From contig BEHW01000063.1 in the NCBI GenBank assembly GCA_002898675.1, forward strand, positions 1-12,876: a stretch of 12,876 nucleotides of DNA. Reading direction: 5' to 3'. Made by a program: the position numbers and the translations under genes. Origin of the DNA: a bacterium HR20 (GTDB lineage: Bacteria > Bacteroidota > Ignavibacteria > Kapaibacteriales > NICIL-2). The notes below the pieces were generated by a model. That model saw only the letters and a list, made by a program, of their open reading frames with translations. It searched no databases and was not told where the DNA came from. This document shows positions 7,363 through 12,876 of the stretch, in pieces. The stretch's first letter is position 1; each line of letters opens with the position of its first letter.

Positions 7363-7499
7363 CGCCTCAATTCCTGGCGGAAGCGGCGGTGCGCTCCCTG
7401 CTGGTGTGGCCGGTAATGCTGGTGGTTGTGCCATCCGTGGCAAAGTGATATTCGTCCCAAATCCCTGCTGCAAGCAGTGTGCCAGCCGGTAGCTCCACG

Positions 7500-8672
7500 T
7501 CAGTGCTGCCACCGCCAAAGCACCCCCGCACACGCAAGCGTCAGCGCTGCACCAGCGATGAACACCACCTCAAGACCTCCACTTCGATAGACAGCTCCAA
7601 ACAGAAGCGGACCCACCGTCTGGCCAACGAGTGCGGCTGTGCGATTGAGCGAGAGAACCGTCCCCCGCCGCTCCGCTGATGCCAAACGTGCCACTAACGA
7701 CTGCACCACTGGTTGGTTGAGTGCCTGCGCCAGCCCAAACAGCACCGTTGGGATCACAAGCAACGCATACGACGGCACTGCAACGAAGAGCACCAGAGCA
7801 GCCGAGTAGAGCACGCACGCAACAGTGAGCAGTAGGTGCAGCGGGAACCGCTTGCTAAGCCGCCCTACACCGAGTGCCCCGAGCGTCGTCGCAACCGACA
7901 TCAGCCCCACCATCAACCCAATGCGTTCATAGAGCGCCGGTCCCTCCGGCTCCAGCAGACGAATACGCTCCTGCAGGTAGTTGAGAAACGGACCAAACAG
8001 CACCGCATACGTTGCAGCACTGATGCTCAGCAGTACCGCAAGACCTCCACGATTGGTCTGAGCGCCAGCAGGCGCATCGCTGCTAACCGCTTGGTGATGT
8101 GAATGTGGCGGAATGAACATCAGCACACCAGCAGCAACAACGACGCCGAGTATTGGCAACGCAAACGGTAGACGCCAACTGGCTGCCGCAATCCACCCAC
8201 TGATGACTGGCAACACTGCCGTCCCAATCGAGAGCACGCTGTGGTTGAACCCGAGCAGCCGTACACGGGCGTGCCCATCGAAGAAATCGCTGATGAGCGT
8301 AACGTTGAGCGCACCGAGCGATGCTGCTCCAATTCCCTGGACCAAACGGACGACGACGAGATGCTCGAAACGCTCTGCCACGAGTGCTGCAGCCCCAGCT
8401 CCAGCAAAGAGCAACAGCGAACCCACAAGGACGCCACGCCGCCCAACGCGATCGGCAAGGTAACCACCCAGCGGGGTCAGCACCAAGCCGGGGAGTGTGA
8501 ACACTGCCAGCAGCATTCCCGCAACATCCGGTGAAACACCGAACGTCCGTTGCACCGCGGCCAGCGCTGGTGGCATCGTCGAGGTCCCAACGCCAACCAT
8601 GACAGTCAAGGAAAAAATCGTTGCAACCATCAGCGCTCGGCGCGGCGGCCGAGATGTATCCGAATTTCGCAT
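7500..8672 (-). CDS. Major facilitator superfamily transporter, drug:H+ antiporter-like
   Basis: This encodes a 390-residue integral membrane protein with about 12 hydrophobic segments, the usual MFS size. MFS motif A is clear between the second and third helices (GGYLADRVGRRGVLVG, about residues 69-84). RLVQGIGAA at about 108-116 matches motif B, with the arginine in helix 4. A second half-repeat contains the related loop GVGRLSKRFPLH. These features fit proton-driven efflux carriers of the DHA1 group, but the substrate cannot be read from sequence. The frame extends to a TTG at 8703-8705. The ATG at 8670-8672 is preferred because it leaves a 32-base divergent gap to the aminotransferase gene. 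Neither start has a strong ribosome binding site, and an ATG at about 8630 directly before the first helix is a further option. The gene probably shares a transcript with flhA, with no obvious functional link. Confidence 0.93.
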   Translation of the reverse strand: MRNSDTSRPPRRALMVATIFSLTVMVGVGTSTMPPALAAVQRTFGVSPDVAGMLLAVFTLPGLVLTPLGGYLADRVGRRGVLVGSLLLFAGAGAAALVAERFEHLVVVRLVQGIGAASLGALNVTLISDFFDGHARVRLLGFNHSVLSIGTAVLPVISGWIAAASWRLPFALPILGVVVAAGVLMFIPPHSHHQAVSSDAPAGAQTNRGGLAVLLSISAATYAVLFGPFLNYLQERIRLLEPEGPALYERIGLMVGLMSVATTLGALGVGRLSKRFPLHLLLTVACVLYSAALVLFVAVPSYALLVIPTVLFGLAQALNQPVVQSLVARLASAERRGTVLSLNRTAALVGQTVGPLLFGAVYRSGGLEVVFIAGAALTLACAGVLWRWQH

Positions 8673-8704
8673 CACACACGTTGTTGTACTGACGGAAACG
8701 TTCA
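8673..8704. promoter_or_regulatory. Short divergent intergenic region
   Basis: Only 32 bases separate the presumed MFS start (- strand) from the aminotransferase ATG (+ strand). Any promoters must overlap or lie inside the opposing coding regions. A palindromic AACGTT sits just before the aminotransferase start. I see no clear -35/-10 pair. Confidence 0.3.
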
Positions 8705-9781
8705 ATGCATGCCGTTCGACGCCTCTTCACCCCCGGACCGGTCCCCGTTCATCCCGCAGTGCTCGAGGCGACTGCCCAGCAGCCGCTCTACCACCGGCAC
8801 CGCGCGTTTGCCGAGCTACTCGAGCGCGTGCACGCTCGGCTGCAAATGCTCTTCGAAACGAGCAGCCCCGTCGCTGTGCTGACGTGCTCGGCAACTGGCG
8901 CACACGAAGCAATTGCGCGTATGCTCCATGATCGCGGGTCGGAAGCAATCGTCTGCGTCGGTGGCCGCTTTAGTCATCGGTGGGCCCAGATGCTCGAGCG
9001 TTTCGGCGCGCGTGTCCATCGCGTCGAATCGGCGTGGGGCGAAAATATCGCTCTCGATGCGCTCGAGCGGACACTCCGCACTGCTCCACGTGCACGGAGC
9101 CTGTGGATTGTTCACTCGGAAACGTCAACGGGTGTCCTCGCTCGGCTGGAGGAGATTCTCCCAATTGTCCGAGTGCACGCACCGGAGATCCTCGTCTGCG
9201 TAGATGCAACTAGCTCGCTGGGCATCCATCCGGTGCGCATGGACGCTACTGGCATTGACGTCGTCATCGCGTCGTCTCAAAAAGGCGTCGGCGGATTGCC
9301 TGGACTGGGTCTTGTTGCACTCAGCAGTCGTGCGCAATCAGCATTCTTGCCGCATCCTGAGACGCTGTACTTTGACCTTCGAACTGCGCTCGATTCACTC
9401 AAGCGGGCAACGACACCGTTTACTCCTGCGGTAACGCTCCTTGCTGCACTCGATGCTGCACTTGAACTCATCGAACAGGAAGGATTGCCACGTCGGTGGG
9501 AGCGCTATGCACACCTGGCGTCTTCGATACGCGCGTGTTTGCAGACCGCGGGCTATCGCCTCTTCGGGGAGTGCAGTTCGAATGCAGTGACAGTCGCGTA
9601 CGTACCCGATCACGTTCCCGACCTTGTTGAACGGCTCGAAGCTGAACATGGCATCCTCGTTGCACGGGGGCAGGAACGCTTCCGCGATATGCTCTTCCGC
9701 ATTGGGCACTGCGGGTGGTATTCCAAACAAGACCTCGACGCTCTCTGCCACGCGCTGGCTGCAGTGGCGAAGCATCAATAG
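8705..9781 (+). CDS. PLP-dependent class V aminotransferase (alanine-glyoxylate / serine-pyruvate type)
   Basis: This encodes a 358-residue cytoplasmic fold-type I PLP enzyme. It begins with the family hallmark RRLFTPGPVPVHPAVL and then YHRHRAFAELL. CSATGAHEA stands where the family has SGTGALEA, the phosphate-binding segment. HSETSTGVL at His137-Leu145 contacts substrate in this family. VDATSSLG carries Asp167, which pairs with the pyridine nitrogen. SSQKGVGGLPGLGLVALS carries the predicted Schiff-base Lys193. YFDLR and TPFTPAV complete the core. Relatives include alanine-glyoxylate and serine-pyruvate transaminases and the proteins historically called soluble hydrogenase 42 kDa subunit. Some act as phosphoserine aminotransferases in serine synthesis, so the exact reaction is open. 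No serA is visible next to it. Only a weak GGAA precedes the ATG. The flagellar run from fliJ follows on the same strand after 105 bases. Confidence 0.92.
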   Translation: MHAVRRLFTPGPVPVHPAVLEATAQQPLYHRHRAFAELLERVHARLQMLFETSSPVAVLTCSATGAHEAIARMLHDRGSEAIVCVGGRFSHRWAQMLERFGARVHRVESAWGENIALDALERTLRTAPRARSLWIVHSETSTGVLARLEEILPIVRVHAPEILVCVDATSSLGIHPVRMDATGIDVVIASSQKGVGGLPGLGLVALSSRAQSAFLPHPETLYFDLRTALDSLKRATTPFTPAVTLLAALDAALELIEQEGLPRRWERYAHLASSIRACLQTAGYRLFGECSSNAVTVAYVPDHVPDLVERLEAEHGILVARGQERFRDMLFRIGHCGWYSKQDLDALCHALAAVAKHQ

Positions 9782-9808
9782 CACGGAATTGGCGCAGTTG
9801 TTGCGGCA

Positions 9809-9870
9809 GGTACTCAGGTTTCCCGCCTTCGCGCCGATACTGTTCGATAGTGCGAAGGCAGCCACGTACC
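9809..9870. repeat. Nested inverted repeat between the aminotransferase gene and fliJ
   Basis: A perfect 8-base GC-rich repeat, GCCTTCGC at 9825-9832 and GCGAAGGC at 9852-9859, encloses a 19-base spacer. An outer pair, GGTAC at 9809-9813 and GTACC at 9866-9870, brackets it. It lies wholly in the 105-base gap and ends 16 bases before the fliJ start. No T-run follows, so it is not a typical intrinsic terminator. It could be an RNA hairpin between the two genes, a protein-binding site, or a copy of a dispersed palindromic repeat. Confidence 0.55.
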
Positions 9871-9886
9871 AGCCTGGAGAACGGCG

Positions 9887-10330
9887 ATGGCGCACTTTCG
9901 ATTTCGGCTCGAGACACTCCTCCGCTACCGCGAACACCTTGCCGAGCAAGCCGAGTATGAAGTAGCCCGACTTGCGGCAGAAGAGCAGTCCTTGCGCGCT
10001 GCAATCGAGCAGCTCCACCGACGCATGCTCGATGAGCAAGAGCAGAGCACCACAACAGCAGCACACCACCTACAGATGCTCGATGCGCACCGGCGGAGCC
10101 TTGCCGAGCAGATCCGCACGCTTGAGCAGGAACTCGATGCTGTCCGTACGGAACGTGAGCGTGCCGAGCAGCGCTTGATCGAACGCATGCAGGAGCGGGA
10201 CGTCCTTGGTCGGCTTCGCCAGCGTCGCTACGAGGAATTCGCTCTCGAGCAGCGTCGGCACGAACAGCGCCAGCTCGATGAAATCGCCGCACGCCGCCAT
10301 CGAAACGCGCCGTCGTACGAGCAGCGGTAG
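9887..10330 (+). CDS. fliJ: Flagellar export apparatus stalk/chaperone protein FliJ
   Basis: FliJ is a small soluble coiled-coil protein. It sits in the centre of the FliI ATPase ring, contacts FlhA, and helps escort export chaperones. This 147-residue protein starts with the FliJ-typical FRFRLETLLRYREHLAEQAE. It is then almost entirely charged heptad-like helix rich in Glu, Gln, Arg and Leu, ending in EQRRHEQRQLDEIAARR, as the family does. Length is normal. GGAG at 9876-9879, seven bases before the ATG, supports the start. The gene heads a run with the MotE-like gene, fliK and flgD, a common order. However, fliI, the usual upstream neighbour, is replaced by an aminotransferase gene. Because coiled coils are low in specific signal, the assignment rests on the N-terminal motif together with the context. 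Confidence 0.86.
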   Translation: MAHFRFRLETLLRYREHLAEQAEYEVARLAAEEQSLRAAIEQLHRRMLDEQEQSTTTAAHHLQMLDAHRRSLAEQIRTLEQELDAVRTERERAEQRLIERMQERDVLGRLRQRRYEEFALEQRRHEQRQLDEIAARRHRNAPSYEQR

Positions 10331-10378
10331 CGCTGGCTGCACAGCACTGCGTTCGTTATACCGTGTTACCGCACCTGC

Positions 10379-10936
10379 ATGGGTACAAGGCAGCTCATCG
10401 CACTCGTGATCGTCAGCAGCGTCACGTTTCTCTGTCTGGTGCTCGGCGGTGGCTACATCTACGTAACCAAGCCAGAGCTACTCGGACTTGCACGTCCGCC
10501 CGCACATGACTCCGTTGCAGCACCACCAACAGTTTGGGAACTACAGCTTGGCCAGCTCGAAAAGGAAAATGCTCATTTCCGCGCAGAGACGAACCGTCTG
10601 AAAGATTCGCTCCAGCGGATCACTACGGAACTGGCGACACTCCGCCAGCAACGCAGCGAGCTCCAATCGCAATTGGATGCCGCCAGGACCGCTCTTGCCT
10701 CCCAACAGCACACTGTGCAGCGCGATTCGCTGCGGCTAAAGAATCTCCACATCCTTGCCGAAATGTACGATCGAGCCGATCCAGCAGAGGTTGCCAAAAT
10801 CTTAGCCAATGCGGAAAGCTCCTACGCTGCAGCAGTTCTTCGCGCAATGAAGCGGAAGACCGCCGCACGCGTACTCGAGCAGCTTCCCAAAGAGAAAGCG
10901 CTTGCGATTTCGCTCGCTGCATTGGAACAACCCTAA
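10379..10936 (+). CDS. MotE-like membrane coiled-coil protein with MgtE_N-like C-terminus
   Basis: This encodes a 185-residue protein with three parts. First is one membrane helix at about residues 5-28 (LIALVIVSSVTFLCLVLGGG). Second is a long extracytoplasmic coiled coil at about 50-115 with regular Leu/Gln/Glu heptads. Third is a compact helical domain at about 123-182, with AEMYDRADPAEVAKILANAE, AAVLRAMKRKTAARVLEQL and PKEKALAISLAALE, matching the helical repeat of the MgtE N-terminal domain. The same layout is found in MotE, a periplasmic chaperone for the motor protein MotC in alphaproteobacteria, and in unnamed proteins often encoded between fliJ and fliK. The position here agrees with that. 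A role in the motor, rod or hook is inferred from context; a true MotE function is not shown. The start lacks a clear ribosome binding site. Confidence 0.75.
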   Translation: MGTRQLIALVIVSSVTFLCLVLGGGYIYVTKPELLGLARPPAHDSVAAPPTVWELQLGQLEKENAHFRAETNRLKDSLQRITTELATLRQQRSELQSQLDAARTALASQQHTVQRDSLRLKNLHILAEMYDRADPAEVAKILANAESSYAAAVLRAMKRKTAARVLEQLPKEKALAISLAALEQP

Positions 10937-10986
10937 CCGCTGGCGGCACTGGCGTTCCCACACTGCATGGATGCAACCGCGTGACA

Positions 10987-12222
10987 ATGCCTGCACTCGA
11001 CTTTGTGCCGAACGTTCTCACCACACTTCTACCAGGATGTAGTACTCCTCCGGGTTGTAGCGAAGCACAAGCCTTGTTTACCACTGCAGCTGCTCCCGGC
11101 AGCGTGCGAAGTCAACCAAATCTTTTTGCGCAGCTTTTAGCGCCGCAGGAAGCCAACAGCATACAGAGCACACCAGGCGAGTCCGACGCAACCGATACCT
11201 CAACCGAGCCTGGAGCTACCCAACGTTCTCCGGAACTTGCCGCAGGTAGTGCTGTGCCGTATCCTCTGCTGCTGGTACTACCGCCCACCCTGGACGAAAG
11301 AACCGCCGAGAGCACGCAGAGTACCGACGCACGACCGCCGCAAGAGGTGCTCATCCGCGCAGCTACACAGCTCCAAAAGCTCATCAGCAACGCAGTGCCT
11401 GATGCGCAGGTTGAGATCCTCAGCACAAGTGCACCGATTCCAGCAGTGCAAATTTTCCACATCGAGCTTTGCACGCAACAAGGCGCAATCGCCCTATCAC
11501 CAGCCGACGATGGAAGCAAAGCTCCTTGGAAGGATGCATCGGCAGCAACAATCTTCACCCCCCGAAAAGAGGGCGTGGAGAATGCCCTCCTGCAACACTT
11601 GGCGCTCCACACACACAGCGCAGGAGCTGACATGCCATCTCCTGATGGAACGATGGATCACCAGCAGCGATGGCAGCCAGCCGAAAGCGAACGCTCGAAT
11701 GCTGCAGTGCGCGATTCCGCGCAGCACGTCATTTCGCTCTGGTCCGATGATGCTCTCCGTCAAGGGCAGCACAGCACTTCCTCGGGCGTGTCGCCAGTGA
11801 CATCCTTCGATGGTCTGCACTCTGTCCTTCGCGCAACGGTTACCACGCTGACACAATCCGGCACCACGATTGCGCGAATCGTTCTCTATCCAGAGTCGCT
11901 TGGCACAATTGTTGTGCACCTTCAACCACAGGCAACTGGAACGGCGGTGCAGATCATCGTTTCGTCCGCTGAAACGCTCCGTGCCGTCGAGCAGACAGTC
12001 GAATCGCTACGCCGAGATCTGGCAAGCAGTGGCGTTGTCGCCGAGGCTATCACCGTTCGCATGCGGGATGAAAGACCAACCTCGCAGCAGACGGTTGCAC
12101 CCCTGGCACCGCTTGTCGCTGCAATTGGCGATGAGGATGCTGAGCGACGACGCCAGCAGCGTTCGTTTCACCGACGACAGCGGCAAAGTCGCACGCACGC
12201 GATCTTCGATCACTTCATGTAG
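10987..12222 (+). CDS. fliK: Flagellar hook-length control protein FliK
   Basis: FliK is a secreted molecular ruler. It measures hook length and then switches export specificity through FlhB. This 411-residue protein has a long low-complexity N-terminal and central part, rich in Ala, Ser, Thr, Pro and Gln, as is usual for FliK. It is followed by the conserved hook-length control domain at about residues 280-362: IARIVLYPESLGTIVVHLQP, then VQIIVSSAETLRAVEQTVES and LRRDLASSGVVAEAITVRM, matching the LxPxxLGxVxV pattern and the closing LRxxLxxxG helix. A basic, Arg/Gln-rich tail ends it. The frame is open far upstream (to 10534), but that stretch overlaps the MotE-like gene in another frame. The ATG at 10987, with a GTG at 10981 as an alternative, lies 50 bases past that gene. 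No strong ribosome binding site is seen. flgD follows after 8 bases. Confidence 0.87.
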   Translation: MPALDFVPNVLTTLLPGCSTPPGCSEAQALFTTAAAPGSVRSQPNLFAQLLAPQEANSIQSTPGESDATDTSTEPGATQRSPELAAGSAVPYPLLLVLPPTLDERTAESTQSTDARPPQEVLIRAATQLQKLISNAVPDAQVEILSTSAPIPAVQIFHIELCTQQGAIALSPADDGSKAPWKDASAATIFTPRKEGVENALLQHLALHTHSAGADMPSPDGTMDHQQRWQPAESERSNAAVRDSAQHVISLWSDDALRQGQHSTSSGVSPVTSFDGLHSVLRATVTTLTQSGTTIARIVLYPESLGTIVVHLQPQATGTAVQIIVSSAETLRAVEQTVESLRRDLASSGVVAEAITVRMRDERPTSQQTVAPLAPLVAAIGDEDAERRRQQRSFHRRQRQSRTHAIFDHFM

Positions 12223-12226
12223 GAGG
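12221..12226 (+). promoter_or_regulatory. Strong ribosome binding site of flgD overlapping the fliK stop
   Basis: AGGAGG begins inside the fliK stop codon (TAG at 12220-12222) and lies four bases before the flgD ATG at 12231. It fixes the flgD start and suggests that fliK and flgD are translated from one message. Confidence 0.85.
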
Positions 12227-12230
12227 CACC

Positions 12231-12876
12231 ATGCCAGGGACGGTTCGTTCCGTGACCGAACAGCTCTTCGATGAGCTTGCACCTCAGCAGCAAGCAAAGA
12301 CGCCGACCAAGCAGCTCGGTAAGGAGGACTTCCTCAAGCTGCTGACGCTCCAGCTGCGATCGCAAAATCCGCTCGATCCAACTTCGAACCAGGAAATGGC
12401 GGCGCAGCTGGCACAGTTTTCAGCGCTCGAGCAGATGCAGAACATCAATGCAACGCTCGAGCAACTGCTCCAAAGCAACACATCGCTTGCACTGCAAATG
12501 GCGCAGTACACGGCACCCTCGCTCATTGGCAAAACAGCGCAGGTAAGCTCCTCGCAGGTTACGTTCGATGGCAACAGCACTGTTGCAGTGGGGTATCAAC
12601 TTGCCAGCGCTGCAACGGAGGGTACCATCGAGATTCGCTCGAGCAGTGGTGCACTGCTGCGCAGCATCCGCATCCCAGCATCCGAGCTCAACGCAGGCAC
12701 GCACCACGTTGAGTGGGACGGACGCGACGACCGTGGTCAACGTGTGCCAGCTGGAACATACTCGCTCACGATTCGTGCCCAAGCCAGCGACGGCACCACG
12801 GTGACAGCAACGCCGTTGGTGCGGGGCACGATTACAGGCATTCGCTACTCGAGTAGCGGATTGATGGTGCTCCTTG
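12231..12876 (+). CDS. flgD: Flagellar hook cap / basal-body rod modification protein FlgD, cut by the right edge
   Basis: FlgD forms the temporary cap on which hook subunits (FlgE) assemble outside the outer membrane. The frame is open from the ATG at 12231 to the window edge, giving 215 residues. The N-terminal export and cap region is typical: LGKEDFLKLLTLQLRSQNPL followed by the DPTSNQEMAAQLAQFSALEQ segment, at about residues 29-68. SLIGKTAQVSSSQVTF at about 96-111 opens the Tudor-like domain. The Ig-like (FlgD/FLN) domain is shown by VEWDGRDDRGQRVPAGTYSL at about 163-182. The Tudor-like fold then resumes (GTITGIRYSSSG). Normal length is about 220-240 residues, so only the last few are missing. 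It lies 8 bases after fliK, with a strong ribosome binding site. flgE is the expected next gene, but it lies outside the window. Confidence 0.95.
   Translation, partial: MPGTVRSVTEQLFDELAPQQQAKTPTKQLGKEDFLKLLTLQLRSQNPLDPTSNQEMAAQLAQFSALEQMQNINATLEQLLQSNTSLALQMAQYTAPSLIGKTAQVSSSQVTFDGNSTVAVGYQLASAATEGTIEIRSSSGALLRSIRIPASELNAGTHHVEWDGRDDRGQRVPAGTYSLTIRAQASDGTTVTATPLVRGTITGIRYSSSGLMVLL

Noticed and set aside
6265..7416. Long + strand open frame (383 codons) opposite flhA
   Set aside because: It lies entirely antisense to flhA, whose protein is unmistakable. Its own translation is rich in His, Gln, Arg and Cys, as expected for the reverse strand of a GC-rich gene.
7363..7533. Longer N-terminus for flhA starting at a GTG (7533) or ATG (7434)
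   Set aside because: Neither has a ribosome binding site, and the GTG version would overlap the end of the MFS gene. The ATG at 7362 has a plausible site and gives family length. The 7434 start cannot be fully excluded.
9395..10292. Two - strand open frames across the aminotransferase end, the gap and fliJ
   Set aside because: They overlap two well-supported + strand genes and have Arg/Cys-rich, non-protein-like translations. One segment in the gap looks protein-like, but it cannot stand as a gene by itself.
10534..10986. Upstream extension of the fliK frame
   Set aside because: It overlaps the MotE-like gene in another frame, and its translation (Arg/Ser/Cys-rich) is unlike FliK. The start at 10987 is better.
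1..12876. CRISPR arrays, tRNA or rRNA genes, insertion sequences, toxin-antitoxin or phage-defence modules
   Set aside because: I looked for regular repeats, cloverleaf ends, transposase-like frames and paired small genes and saw none. No new multi-gene system is supported by this window.

Overview
The window is bacterial, with tightly packed genes on both strands, and nearly all of it can be assigned to protein-coding genes. Four genes encode parts of the flagellum (flhA, fliJ, fliK, flgD), and a fifth is a MotE-like membrane coiled-coil protein lying between fliJ and fliK. The organism is therefore probably flagellated. Its methionine synthase is of the 'GERCNANGSK' type rather than the E. 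coli type, and the Lgt relative carries the AGCCYG variant motif. Together these would fit a Chlorobi/Ignavibacteria-like lineage of the FCB group, but that is an inference from general familiarity and not a firm placement.

Left part (1-3241, + strand): the tail of an unrecognised protein cut by the window edge; a small cysteine-rich exported protein followed by a good intrinsic terminator; a lipoprotein with a clear lipobox; an Lgt-family gene (prolipoprotein diacylglyceryl transferase-like) split by an apparent single-base insertion in a T5 run; and an ECF-type sigma factor. By eye the first 2.5 kb are AT-richer than the rest, and this part looks more accessory.

Middle part (3369-8672): a methionine synthase gene (metH) that encodes only the homocysteine and folate modules and stops before the cobalamin domain. 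It converges on flhA with 13 bases between the stop codons. flhA on the - strand lies downstream of an MFS transporter gene on the same strand.

Right part (8705-12876, + strand): divergent from the MFS gene, a class V PLP aminotransferase, then fliJ, the MotE-like gene, fliK and flgD, the last cut by the right edge. FliJ serves the export apparatus of which FlhA is the core. FliK (hook-length control) and FlgD (hook cap) act in hook assembly. The usual partner fliI is not next to fliJ here.

I saw no rRNA, tRNA, CRISPR array, insertion sequence or phage gene. I found no convincing new multi-gene system. The most unusual points are the MetH that ends before its B12 domain, the frameshifted lgt, the unassigned cysteine-rich exported protein, and a strong inverted repeat just upstream of fliJ.
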